Below are positions 1 to 6,941 of a stretch of DNA of 19,686 bases, piece after piece. Position numbers and translations under genes: made by a program. How positions within the stretch are numbered: position 1 is the stretch's first letter; each line of letters starts with the position of its first letter. Source of the stretch: Proteobacteria bacterium UBA6920 (GTDB lineage: Bacteria > Pseudomonadota > Gammaproteobacteria > SG8-11); the NCBI GenBank assembly GCA_002448875.1, contig DKAS01000123.1, forward strand, positions 1,838-21,523, given 5' to 3'. The notes under the pieces are model-generated. The model was not told the DNA's origin, did no database searches, and was given only the letters and a program-made list of their open reading frames with translations.

Positions 1-494
1 GGATCGAGGCCGTCCGTCGGCTCGTCCATGATGAGGACTACGGGATCGTGCAGAATGGCCTGCGCAATGCCCACGCGGCGCTTGAACCCCTTGGATAGAG
101 TGTCGATAGTCTTGTTGACGACGCTGGACAGATTGGTTTTCTCAATTGCATTGCTTATCCGCTGTTGTTTGTCCACGCCCTTGAGACCGCGAATTTCGGC
201 TATGAAGTCGAGAAATGTCGCCGGTGTCATATCCGGATAGGCGGGGGCGCCTTCCGGCAGATACCCGATCATGGATTTGGCGGCTAGCGGATTTTCCACC
301 ACGTCATGGCCGCATACCTTGATACTGCCGGCAGTGGGACTGAGAAAACCGGTGATCATTTTCATGGTGGTCGATTTACCGGCACCGTTGGGGCCGAGAA
401 ATCCCAGCACTTCGCCGGTGTTAACCGTGAGCGAGATATTATCGACCGCGACCAGATTACCGAATTCTTTGCGTAGATTGCTGACTTCTATCAT
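1..494 (-). CDS. ABC transporter ATP-binding protein, GldA/NosF-like, C-terminus off the window
   Basis: This is the ATP-hydrolysing subunit of an ABC transporter, read on the minus strand from an ATG at 492-494. The visible 164 codons contain a Walker A motif (GPNGAGKST), a signature-like segment (LSKGFKRRVG) and a Walker B with D-loop (LIMDEPTDGLDP) at the window edge. The pattern of an LSKG-type signature followed by RRVGIAQAILHDP is typical of ATPases that work with ABC-2 permeases (GldA, NosF, drug or polysaccharide exporters). The permease would be expected just outside the window. The start has no purine-rich Shine-Dalgarno, since the bases before ATG are C-rich. A good promoter lies at 579-606, giving a leader of about 75-80 nt with two small hairpins (560-572 and 534-549). 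The substrate cannot be told. The call as an ABC ATPase is certain. Confidence 0.93.
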   Translation of the reverse strand, partial: MIEVSNLRKEFGNLVAVDNISLTVNTGEVLGFLGPNGAGKSTTMKMITGFLSPTAGSIKVCGHDVVENPLAAKSMIGYLPEGAPAYPDMTPATFLDFIAEIRGLKGVDKQQRISNAIEKTNLSSVVNKTIDTLSKGFKRRVGIAQAILHDPVVLIMDEPTDGLD

Positions 495-578
495 TGGGGG
501 ATGTCGATTTGTTGGTTGTTAGTTGATATTTTTTTGCCCAAACAGGCAATGTGGGCGGGCAAACAAAGTTTGTGGGTA

Positions 579-606
579 ATTATTCATAGTGAACGAACTC
601 TGTCAA
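579..606 (-). promoter_or_regulatory. sigma-70-type promoter for the ABC ATPase gene
   Basis: Read on the minus strand there is a perfect -35 box TTGACA (601-606), a 16-nt spacer and a -10 box AATAAT (579-584). The start of transcription would be near 572, about 78 nt before the ABC ATPase ATG. It lies downstream of the intrinsic terminator at 678-715, so the ABC gene need not depend on transcription from the rhodanese side. Confidence 0.6.
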
Positions 607-677
607 CCGACCCCATCGTTTTAAGTTTTTTATAGTCCGTGGTTAGACGGGGATTCGTCTTAAAGTTCATTTCGGGC

Positions 678-715
678 AAAAAAAAAGCGCGCAGGAGGGA
701 GGGATTCTTGCGCGC
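678..715 (-). terminator. Rho-independent terminator (minus strand)
   Basis: The arms GCGCGCA (687-693) and TGCGCGC (709-715) pair perfectly over 7 bp around a 15-nt loop. On the minus strand they are followed by nine consecutive T (678-686). It would end transcripts arriving from the rhodanese gene or from the promoter at 847-876. Confidence 0.8.
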
Positions 716-723
716 GTAAGGAC

Positions 724-749
724 GAGACGGTGGGTTGTAGTACCGTCTC
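724..749. repeat. perfect 8-bp inverted repeat upstream of the terminator
   Basis: GAGACGGT (724-731) and ACCGTCTC (742-749) are exact reverse complements separated by 10 nt. No T-tract follows on either strand, so by itself it is not a terminator. It is probably a structural stem of the minus-strand transcript that ends at 678-715. Confidence 0.6.
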
Positions 750-846
750 TAGGGGGTTAACGTAAAATCCAGAATTCGGTGCTGCATCGTATTAACCTGA
801 AACTCAAGCCACAGTTAAACTATGCGAAACTCTCCATTAGTCCATC

Positions 847-876
847 ACTATATTTCGAAGTTCAAGAATTTTTCAA
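847..876 (-). promoter_or_regulatory. sigma-70-type promoter for the candidate sRNA
   Basis: On the minus strand TTGAAA (871-876; five of six matches to TTGACA), an 18-nt spacer and TATAGT (847-852; five of six matches to TATAAT). The bases upstream of the -35 box are T-rich, like an UP element. It points into a region without a convincing gene and towards the hairpins at 687-749. Confidence 0.5.
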
Positions 877-995
877 AATTGGAAAAAAATCTGCGTTGCT
901 GAGGTTCGCAGCGGCAAACCCTGGCGGCTACGCGACAAAACGACAGTGCATCGTGCCCGCCCAGGATAGTCCCGCCGCCAGGCCGAAAAGTTCCG

Positions 996-1331
996 TCAGG
1001 CCACGGAGGGTAAGGTTGCCTTGAAACCATGGTGGTGCCACGCAATCATTCCACCCCGCAGATTAAATACGTTATTAAAACCTTGTTGTGTAAGGAAATA
1101 ACAGGCGTTTGCGGAGCGAGCGCCACTGCGACAAACGATGATGGTTTTCTTGTCCTTATCGATTTCCTGCAAACGCAGAGGCAGCGTTGCCAGTGGCATC
1201 TGGATCGCACCCGGAATGATGCCTTGGGCATGCTCACTCATTTCACGTACGTCAATAATTACCGTGCTGGAGGAATTATTCAGAATTTCAGCTACTTGAG
1301 GAGCTTCTATTTCGTTGATCATGGTCATCAT
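996..1331 (-). CDS. single-domain rhodanese-like protein
   Basis: A small cytoplasmic sulfurtransferase or sulfur-carrier protein of about 111 residues with one rhodanese domain. The active-site loop CRSGARS occupies residues 67-73, with Cys67 as the persulfide-forming residue. Upstream the family features IIDVRE (25-30) and HAQGIIPGAIQMPL (34-47) are present, and LRGGMIAW follows near the C-terminus, as in GlpE/PspE-sized rhodaneses. Several start codons are in frame (GTG at 1337; ATG at 1331, 1328 and 1322). ATG 1331 is chosen because the AAGGA just upstream then sits about 10 nt away, whereas it would be too close to GTG 1337. It has its own promoter (1373-1401) and is not fused to a neighbour. 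The donor and acceptor of sulfur are unknown. Confidence 0.88.
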   Translation of the reverse strand: MMTMINEIEAPQVAEILNNSSSTVIIDVREMSEHAQGIIPGAIQMPLATLPLRLQEIDKDKKTIIVCRSGARSANACYFLTQQGFNNVFNLRGGMIAWHHHGFKATLPSVA

Positions 1332-1372
1332 CGTCACAAATTCCTTAGGGTAAGTATATTAGCAATTACTGA

Positions 1373-1401
1373 ATTATATGGATTCCATCGATACTGATCA
1401 A
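1373..1401 (-). promoter_or_regulatory. sigma-70 promoter of the rhodanese gene
   Basis: On the minus strand TTGATC (1396-1401), a 17-nt spacer and a perfect TATAAT (1373-1378). The predicted start is near 1366, leaving a leader of about 35 nt before the ATG. A second, weaker pair lies further upstream. This separates the rhodanese gene from the Mo-hydroxylase operon that ends at 1498. Confidence 0.65.
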
Positions 1402-1497
1402 GGAGGAAATCTATAATAAATCTAAATTTACGATCAATGTGGCAAAATATAATATACGCACACATAGAATGGTATAAACCGTTTTTGGCAGGCTTTC

Positions 1498-2115
1498 TTA
1501 AATGAGCGACTGAAAAATTTCTTCGGGGCGATCGATGTCGGCTATGCAACCCGGATGGCTCACGGCGACGCAGCTCAACCGGGCCGCGTGGGTTGCTATC
1601 ACGGTACGGGCACCGTGCGGATCGCGGCAGGACAGCAGGTTCTCTTTGAATATCTGGTCGAAAATCACTGGATGGCCGGGTTGTCCCTGGTAGGTTGGGC
1701 GGACTATTCCCCCCCGCTGGAGAAAGACAGCAATGACCTGTCGATAGACATCGGGGCTGATGTGCGGCAGATCGGCCAGGGAGATGAGCCAGGCGGGAGC
1801 TTCCGGGGTGGCGCGCACCGCACAAGCCAGGCTGTAACCCATGCCCTGGTCTGCGTTGCTGCAGGTGACACAGTGAAAACCTTCCGACAACAGCTGTCGT
1901 TGCAGGGTGTGCTGTTCCTGACGAATAATGACAACCATATGCGCCACGGCCTGCCGCATATTACGGGCGCTGGCCAAGGCCATGGGAACTCCATCGGCCA
2001 GCGGAGAAGTCAGTTTATCTGCACCAAAGCGACGGCTTTGGCCGGCGGCGAGGAGGACACCGACGACAGCGGAGGCGCCGCGATCGCTGGGGTCAACAGG
2101 AGGTTGCCTATTCAT
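1498..2115 (-). CDS. MocA/MobA-like molybdopterin nucleotidyltransferase
   Basis: A 205-residue nucleotidyltransferase of the GT-A fold, last gene of the Mo-hydroxylase operon. The nucleotide-binding signature LLAAGQSRRFGADK is at residues 21-34, a GMGYSLA segment at 91-97, and the metal-binding aspartate is probably Asp115 in SLADLP. In known relatives such as E. coli MocA, the enzyme joins CMP to molybdopterin to form the cytosine dinucleotide cofactor used by xanthine-oxidase-family enzymes. Here it overlaps the preceding xdhC-like gene by 4 nt, which supports translational coupling and a dedicated maturation role. MobA (GMP transfer) is the alternative, but the position beside xanthine-oxidase-type subunits favours the CMP enzyme. 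The first ~15 residues are a loose extension before the Rossmann-type strand. Confidence 0.85.
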   Translation of the reverse strand: MNRQPPVDPSDRGASAVVGVLLAAGQSRRFGADKLTSPLADGVPMALASARNMRQAVAHMVVIIRQEQHTLQRQLLSEGFHCVTCSNADQGMGYSLACAVRATPEAPAWLISLADLPHISPDVYRQVIAVFLQRGGIVRPTYQGQPGHPVIFDQIFKENLLSCRDPHGARTVIATHAARLSCVAVSHPGCIADIDRPEEIFQSLI

Positions 2116-3125
2116 CTGGCGACTGTGCGTTCCCGGGCGGCCGGCTGCGACGAATGACGCAAGGCCAGCAATTGGGCGGTGATGGCAATGGCGATTTCTT
2201 CCGGCCGGCGACTGTTGATGGCCAGCCCCACTGGACTGTGCAGGCGGTCGATCGCGCTGTCGGCCACGCCCAGTGCCTGCAGGCGTTGTTTGCGTTTTGC
2301 CGCGGTCATCCGCGAACCCAGGGCGCCGACAAAGTATGCCGGGCCCGGCAAGGCATCGGCAAGTGCGGCATCATCGATATTCGGATTGTGACTGAGGGCG
2401 ATCAGGGCGCAACGCCGATCGGTGACAAAACGTCGCACCGCTTCCTCCGCAGTAATCTTGTGCAAGCTCAAGGGCGCGTTTGTCGGCGGCGGGGCGAAAT
2501 CCGGGCGTGGGTCACAGACTATGACTTCGAATGCGAGCGCGTGCGCCAGCTGCGCGAGATTGTAGGCCAGGTGATTGGCGCCAATCAGCACCAGTCTTTG
2601 TAACGGACCGAACACACGCTGCACATGCAACTCGTCAATGGTGAAATCCGCTGCGTCCGCGCCCTGTGCATGCAGGCTGATTTCGCCGGTAGCGAGGCAG
2701 AGCTGGCGACGCAACGGCAGCCGCGAATCTATGGCGTGCAGCAGGGGTTGGATTTGCGCCGGGCTGTGCAGCTGTTCCACCAGCAGGCTGAGTTGACCAC
2801 CGCAGGTCAAACCGGTGCGGTGCGCGATCGCATCGCTTACGCCGTAGTCCAGCTGCTGGTGACCGTGCCGGGAAAAATCCATGGTTGGCAGCAGGCGCAA
2901 TATATCCAGTTCAATACAGCCGCCGGACACTGAACCGGCGGTTGCGCCGGCGCTGTTGATCGCCATGATGGTGCCGGCAGGCGCGGGGCTGCTGCCGAAA
3001 GTTTTAATGACGGTCACCAGGTAAGTACGGGCAATGGTCGGATCCTGCAGCCAGAGACTTGCCTGTGCAAGCACGTAACGGTCGGTCAGCAGGTCGATGG
3101 CGGCTTGCATCCGGCGAGGGGTCAC
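2112..3125 (-). CDS. xdhC: XdhC/CoxI-family molybdenum hydroxylase maturation protein
   Basis: A 337-residue cytoplasmic maturation factor. Family knowledge from XdhC is that it binds Moco, promotes sulfuration of the Mo centre and delivers the cofactor to the apo-enzyme. The N-terminal CoxI-type region shows GSSPAPAG (44-51) and GSVSGGCIE (64-72) with Cys70, then GLTCGG (105-110). The C-terminal Rossmann-like domain begins with VLIGANHLAYNLAQLA (179-194), followed by VCDPRPDF, and carries GALGSRMTAAKR further on. The start is a GTG at 3123-3125 whose bases overlap the TGA of the upstream catalytic subunit gene. There is no obvious Shine-Dalgarno, so coupling to that gene is likely. An in-frame ATG lies five codons later. 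Confidence 0.9.
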   Translation of the reverse strand: MTPRRMQAAIDLLTDRYVLAQASLWLQDPTIARTYLVTVIKTFGSSPAPAGTIMAINSAGATAGSVSGGCIELDILRLLPTMDFSRHGHQQLDYGVSDAIAHRTGLTCGGQLSLLVEQLHSPAQIQPLLHAIDSRLPLRRQLCLATGEISLHAQGADAADFTIDELHVQRVFGPLQRLVLIGANHLAYNLAQLAHALAFEVIVCDPRPDFAPPPTNAPLSLHKITAEEAVRRFVTDRRCALIALSHNPNIDDAALADALPGPAYFVGALGSRMTAAKRKQRLQALGVADSAIDRLHSPVGLAINSRRPEEIAIAITAQLLALRHSSQPAARERTVAR

Positions 3126-5287
3126 AGGGCGATAGGCAGGTTGCGGATCGGTGCGCCGGTGGCGGCCAGAACCGCATTGGCGACCGCGGCCGCTACCGGT
3201 GGTGTGCCGATCTCGCCGACGCCGCCTGGTTCCTCGTTGCTGTCGACCAGGTGCAATGAAACTTCCGGCATATTGTGAATGCGCAGACAGGGATAGTCAT
3301 GGAAGTTGCTTTGCTGTACGCGACCGTCCTTGATGCTGATGTTGCCATACAGCGCCGCGCTCAAACCGTAAACAATACCGCCGGTAACCTGGGCTTTGAC
3401 GATGCGTGGATTGACCACCATGCCGCAATCGATAACGCAGGTAATGCGGTGTACCAGCACCTGGCGGTTGCTATTGTCCTGGACGATGGAAACTTCGGCG
3501 ATCTGGCTGAGGTAGCTGCCAAAACAGGCGCTGCTGGCGATGCCAAAATGATGTCCGGCGGTCCGCGGAGCATGCCAGCCGGCTTTTTCGGCCGCCAGTT
3601 CTAGAGTGCGCAACAATCGTGGATTGTCCTGCAACAGCGTGCGCCGCAGCTGATAAGGATTCTGGTTGCCGGCGAGAGCGATTTCATCAAGAAAACATTC
3701 GCTGACGAAGACATTTTGCGAATAACCGACCGAGCGCCAGAAACCGACCGGAATGCCGGTATCCACATTCGCGTAGTTGAGTTCAAAGTTGGGAATGCGG
3801 TATTTATTGTCAAGTACACCGTCAACCGCCGTCGGGTCCTTGCCGCGCAGCACGACTTTGGAAAAGGGCACGAAGCGATCGAGCAGCGAAGGCGCGGCGA
3901 TGCTGTGGCGTATCGCCAGCGGCATGCCGTTGGCATCGAGGTGGGCGGACAGTTTATTGAGTGTTATCGGGCGGTAGAAATCGTGCTGAATATCGTCTTC
4001 CCGGGTCCACAGCACTTTTACCGGAGCGCCGAGTAACTTGCTGATTTCCACCGCCTCGATCACGAAGTCCTGTTCGCTGCGGCGCCCGAAACCACCACCG
4101 AGGAAGGTGGTATGGACAAAAACATGATCCTTGCTCATGCCGGCAATACCGGCGGCGGCTTTGCGCGCCCGTTCTGGTGACTGGGTGGGCGCCCAGATGT
4201 CGCAGCGCCTGTCCTGTACCCAGGCGGTGCAGTTCATCGGCTCCATGCAGGTATGGGCAAGAAAAGGGGTGAAGTACTCGGCGCTGATCAGTGATTTGCC
4301 TTCCAGGTGCGGGGTGACGTCGCCAATTTTCTCAACGACCGTGCCCTGGCCGATGCTGTTGCGCAGCAGTTGCAGGATGGCGGCGTCGTTCTGCGTCGCC
4401 AGCGGTCCTTCGTTCCAGGTGACGCGGAGTTTTTCGCGGCCCTGCTGCGCGGCCCAGAAGTGCCGGGCTACTACCGCGATACCGGAGCCGATTTTTACCA
4501 CGTCGACGACACCATTGACCGCGCGTGCGTCCGTGTCGTTGAAATTGGCAACACTGCCCTTGAACACGGGACAGCGGGCGACTACCGCCACCAGCAGACC
4601 GGGCAAGGTCACGTCCTGGCCAAATACCGCGCTGCCGTTGATTTTCGCCGGGGTGTCCAGGCGTCGCAGCGGTGAATTAAGGAGGCGAAACTTATCGGGC
4701 GTCTTGAGGACGGAATTTTCCGCCAGGGGGAACGCGCCCATCTCCTGCAGCAATTCGCCATAGCGCAGGCGGTGTTCGCCCGCCGCGTCGCTGATCAGAT
4801 TGTCGCGGGTGGAAAGCGTGGAAACCGCCACCTGCCAGCGGGCGGCGGCGGCACGCAATAATGCTTCGCGGATGGCCGCGCCGGCGAGGCGTAAAGTATG
4901 ATGAAAACCACGAATACTGGCGCTATTGCCGGTGGACTGGCGGTTGTTCGTTGGATTCCTGTAGACGTGATGCACCGGTGCATGTTCCACCCGTATGCGT
5001 GCCCAGTCAGCATCCAGTTCCTCGGCCAGCAGCATCGGCAGCGCGGTCATGACGCCTTGCCCCATCTCCGAGCTCGGTACTTGCAGGACCATGCTGTCAT
5101 CGGGATACAGGCGCAGCCAGGCATTGGCGAACCAGGCCTGCTGCAAATCACGTTCGGTGTTTTTTTCCCGCGAAAGCTCCGTGCGCAACAGCTCGACAAC
5201 CGCCGTGTCGTTGTCGGTCAACCAGACACCGATCGCGACTCCGCCACCTGTTAACGCCAGAAGCTTAAGTACCGTTCTGCGTTTCAT
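3122..5287 (-). CDS. molybdopterin-binding subunit of an exported Mo hydroxylase, IorB-like (xanthine oxidase family)
   Basis: A 721-residue catalytic subunit of the isoquinoline 1-oxidoreductase/aldehyde oxidase group, which hydroxylates N-heterocycles or aldehydes using water as oxygen source. The N-terminus (KRRTVLKLLALTGGG, residues 2-16) is a Tat-type signal or anchor, so the folded complex is likely exported to the periplasm. SSEMGQGVMTALP (72-84), GGGFGRR (397-403) and DCGMVVNP (620-627) are family cofactor-pocket motifs. Glu692 in VGEIGTPP sits where the catalytic glutamate of the xanthine oxidase family is found. The gene follows the 2Fe-2S subunit gene by 15 nt and overlaps xdhC by 4 nt. 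The substrate cannot be read from the sequence. No FAD subunit is encoded here, so electrons probably leave through a cytochrome or another carrier. Confidence 0.93.
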   Translation of the reverse strand: MKRRTVLKLLALTGGGVAIGVWLTDNDTAVVELLRTELSREKNTERDLQQAWFANAWLRLYPDDSMVLQVPSSEMGQGVMTALPMLLAEELDADWARIRVEHAPVHHVYRNPTNNRQSTGNSASIRGFHHTLRLAGAAIREALLRAAAARWQVAVSTLSTRDNLISDAAGEHRLRYGELLQEMGAFPLAENSVLKTPDKFRLLNSPLRRLDTPAKINGSAVFGQDVTLPGLLVAVVARCPVFKGSVANFNDTDARAVNGVVDVVKIGSGIAVVARHFWAAQQGREKLRVTWNEGPLATQNDAAILQLLRNSIGQGTVVEKIGDVTPHLEGKSLISAEYFTPFLAHTCMEPMNCTAWVQDRRCDIWAPTQSPERARKAAAGIAGMSKDHVFVHTTFLGGGFGRRSEQDFVIEAVEISKLLGAPVKVLWTREDDIQHDFYRPITLNKLSAHLDANGMPLAIRHSIAAPSLLDRFVPFSKVVLRGKDPTAVDGVLDNKYRIPNFELNYANVDTGIPVGFWRSVGYSQNVFVSECFLDEIALAGNQNPYQLRRTLLQDNPRLLRTLELAAEKAGWHAPRTAGHHFGIASSACFGSYLSQIAEVSIVQDNSNRQVLVHRITCVIDCGMVVNPRIVKAQVTGGIVYGLSAALYGNISIKDGRVQQSNFHDYPCLRIHNMPEVSLHLVDSNEEPGGVGEIGTPPVAAAVANAVLAATGAPIRNLPIAL

Positions 5288-5302
5288 TGTCCTGGGCTAG
5301 TG

Positions 5303-5773
5303 TCAGTTTTCTTGGCTGATCAGTTGCGAGGCCCGCTTAACGGCATTGAATATTTGCGGATAACTGCCACACCGGCACAGATTGCCGGACATGGCGGCGG
5401 TGATTTCTTCGTCCGATGGCGAGGGGTTGGTGTTGAGCAGGGCGGCGGCGGACATGATCTGACCAGATTGGCAGAAGCCGCATTGCGGCACATCCTCTTC
5501 CAGCCAGGCCTTTTGTACCGGATGCGAATTGTCTGTGGAGAGCCCCTCGATGGTGGTGATTTTGTTGTTCAAGGCCTGCGACAAGGGCGTGGTGCAAGCG
5601 CGTATGGCGTGACCGTTGAGGTGCACAGTGCAGGCGCCGCACAGGGCTTTGCCGCAACTGTATTTCGTGCCGGTCAAACCGACGAAATCCCGCAGCACCC
5701 ACAACAGCGGAATATCGAGGCTATCGACATCCACATCATAGTATTTATTGTTGATATTAAGAGTTTTTATCAT
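5303..5773 (-). CDS. 2Fe-2S subunit of the Mo hydroxylase, IorA/CoxS-like
   Basis: A 156-residue iron-sulfur electron-transfer subunit. The plant-type ferredoxin cluster ligands are Cys40, Cys45, Cys48 and Cys60 ([15 protein letters not shown] region). The second, helical-domain cluster is held by Cys98 and Cys101 (CGFCQSGQ) and Cys133 and Cys135 (CRCGSY). All eight cysteines are present, so the protein looks intact and is of normal length for the family. There is no signal peptide. In this family the small subunit is thought to be carried across the membrane with the Tat-signalled large subunit, which fits the order seen here. It is the first gene of the operon. An AGGGA lies 5-6 nt before the ATG. 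No convincing -35/-10 pair was found upstream. Confidence 0.95.
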   Translation of the reverse strand: MIKTLNINNKYYDVDVDSLDIPLLWVLRDFVGLTGTKYSCGKALCGACTVHLNGHAIRACTTPLSQALNNKITTIEGLSTDNSHPVQKAWLEEDVPQCGFCQSGQIMSAAALLNTNPSPSDEEITAAMSGNLCRCGSYPQIFNAVKRASQLISQEN

Positions 5774-6049
5774 ATTGTTCCCTGATCACCTCAAACCAAG
5801 GTGTCCCTCGCCGCCGCTACTCTATCATAACCCGCCGGATAAACAACGTATGTCTTGGACAAGCGGGGTAGGGGCCATCGTTGATCGACGGCTCGCCTGC
5901 CGTAGTGGAGATACTTCCCATGACATTGTATCGGGAGGTCAACTTTCTGATTAATAATGTGTGAGTATATGGCTTATCGTCAATATACCGGCTGGTCAGC
6001 GCGGGAGAGCGGCTGCCGGATTTATGGCGGGACAGGATCCTGGAGAAAT

Positions 6050-6595
6050 TCAGTATTCCGGCGGCGCGTTGTTACCGGACAATAATATTTCCTTAAGATA
6101 CTGATAAAGCTGACGGGCCCCTTTCGGCGCCGCTCCCTGTTGCTGTTCCTTCTGTGCCTGACGATACAACTGCCGCAGTCTTTGTCGGTCGGCGGCAGGA
6201 TGGTCCGCGATCAGCTCGTCGATGGCGGAATCACCGTCGGCGAGAATGCGGTCGCGCCATTGCTCAAGCAAGTGAAAGTCCGCGGTGCGCAGCGCGTGTC
6301 CCTGGTTCAACTCCAGCAGTTTTGCCACCACATGCGTCACGTCCAATTCGCGCATCAAGCGTCCGATATACTGGCGCTGCCGTTTCAAGGCGCTGCGGGA
6401 TTTGATCTTTTTCGCCTCCAGTACCGCGCTGAGCAAGGCGGTGGGCAACGCCAGACTATCCAGAATATTCACTGGCAATTGCACCAGCCGTTCTCCGTGT
6501 TCCTGCAGCGCATCGGCTTCGCGCTTGAGCAGGGATTTGCTTTTTTCCTGCGCAAGATCGTCGCCGTCGGTATCGTTGTCGGTGATTTCCGTCAT
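6050..6595 (-). CDS. darP: ribosome-associated protein DarP/YjgA (DUF615)
   Basis: A 181-residue cytoplasmic protein of the YjgA family. E. coli YjgA (DarP) associates with the 50S subunit and is implicated in its late assembly. Recognisable features are the charged N-terminus, KSKSLLKREADALQ near residue 18, a helical core with KKIKSRSALKRQRQYIGRLM, and a C-terminal YRQAQKEQQQG...GARQLYQYLKE segment. The length matches the family. The start codon overlaps the TGA of the upstream 103-codon gene (ATGA, 6592-6595), so the two are translated from one message. No T-tract terminator is obvious after the stop. Confidence 0.92.
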   Translation of the reverse strand: MTEITDNDTDGDDLAQEKSKSLLKREADALQEHGERLVQLPVNILDSLALPTALLSAVLEAKKIKSRSALKRQRQYIGRLMRELDVTHVVAKLLELNQGHALRTADFHLLEQWRDRILADGDSAIDELIADHPAADRQRLRQLYRQAQKEQQQGAAPKGARQLYQYLKEILLSGNNAPPEY

Positions 6596-6903
6596 TGATC
6601 GTCGCCGCCGGTGGTCAGGGATTTATAAAGTTTGTTGATATCGATGAAAAGCTGTTTGAAGGGTAGATAGATTTTGTTGACCCGGCTTACCAGGGCCATG
6701 AATGGCAGATCTTTGTGCACAAACACGTGACGAGAAGTTTCGATTTCGCCTAGTAGTTGTGTAAGGTCTTTTTCCAATGGTACGATGACTGCGGGGATGC
6801 CCTCCATAAATTCTTCATCGTATTCTATTGAGGCTCTCAATTCCGCCAGCTCGATCAATGCTTGCTTTAACAAATGTACCAGCTGGTCATGTGCGGTAGT
6901 CAT
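6592..6903 (-). CDS. hypothetical protein, co-transcribed with darP
   Basis: A 103-residue soluble protein that I do not recognise. It has no signal peptide or membrane segment. The first ~30 residues are a probable amphipathic helix rich in Leu, Glu and Ala, and the middle contains a VPLEKDLTQLLGEIE helix. The C-terminal half (LPFMALVSRVNKIYLPFKQLFIDINKLYKSL) is hydrophobic-basic and probably helical. It begins at ATG 6901-6903 and overlaps darP by 4 nt, so it is very likely the first gene of a two-gene operon. That suggests, without proving, a link to ribosome assembly or translation. Two inverted repeats lie just upstream of its start. Confidence 0.72.
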   Translation of the reverse strand: MTTAHDQLVHLLKQALIELAELRASIEYDEEFMEGIPAVIVPLEKDLTQLLGEIETSRHVFVHKDLPFMALVSRVNKIYLPFKQLFIDINKLYKSLTTGGDDQ

Positions 6904-6941
6904 GGCGATTCTCTATGGCTGGATTGAATGACGCGGAAATT

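Larger units (their letters stand above)
678..840 (-). ncRNA. candidate small RNA with C/U-rich terminator loop
   Basis: No protein family is recognisable in 495-995, but the minus strand carries the parts of an independent short transcript. A promoter (-35 TTGAAA 871-876, 18-nt spacer, -10 TATAGT 847-852, T-rich tract just upstream) predicts a start near 840. The RNA would be about 155-163 nt. It has an imperfect hairpin at about 792-818 (TTAAC/GTTAA arms), a perfect 8-bp hairpin at 724-749 and a terminator hairpin at 687-715 followed by nine T. The terminator loop reads AGAATCCCTCCCTCC and is complementary to Shine-Dalgarno sequences. An alternative reading is the 3' UTR of the rhodanese transcript or an attenuated leader of the ABC gene. 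The parts are visible; their assembly into an sRNA is inference. Confidence 0.4.

Noticed and set aside
724..749. Second hairpin as a plus-strand terminator
   Set aside because: No T-tract follows on the plus strand and no plus-strand gene ends upstream.
779..1024. Plus-strand open frame of 81 codons in the gap before the rhodanese gene
   Set aside because: Composition is not protein-like, there is no ribosome-binding site, and it lies antisense to the candidate sRNA promoter and rhodanese 3' end.
848..1045. Minus-strand frame of 65 codons overlapping the rhodanese gene end
   Set aside because: It overlaps a clear gene in another frame and resembles no protein family.
1334..1825. Minus-strand frame of 163 codons overlapping mocA
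   Set aside because: It is a shadow of the MocA-like gene, whose own frame shows a strong nucleotidyltransferase signature.
5774..6049. Promoter for the Mo-hydroxylase operon
   Set aside because: TATGAT-like and TTGACG-like boxes exist but none is paired at usable spacing, so I did not list one.
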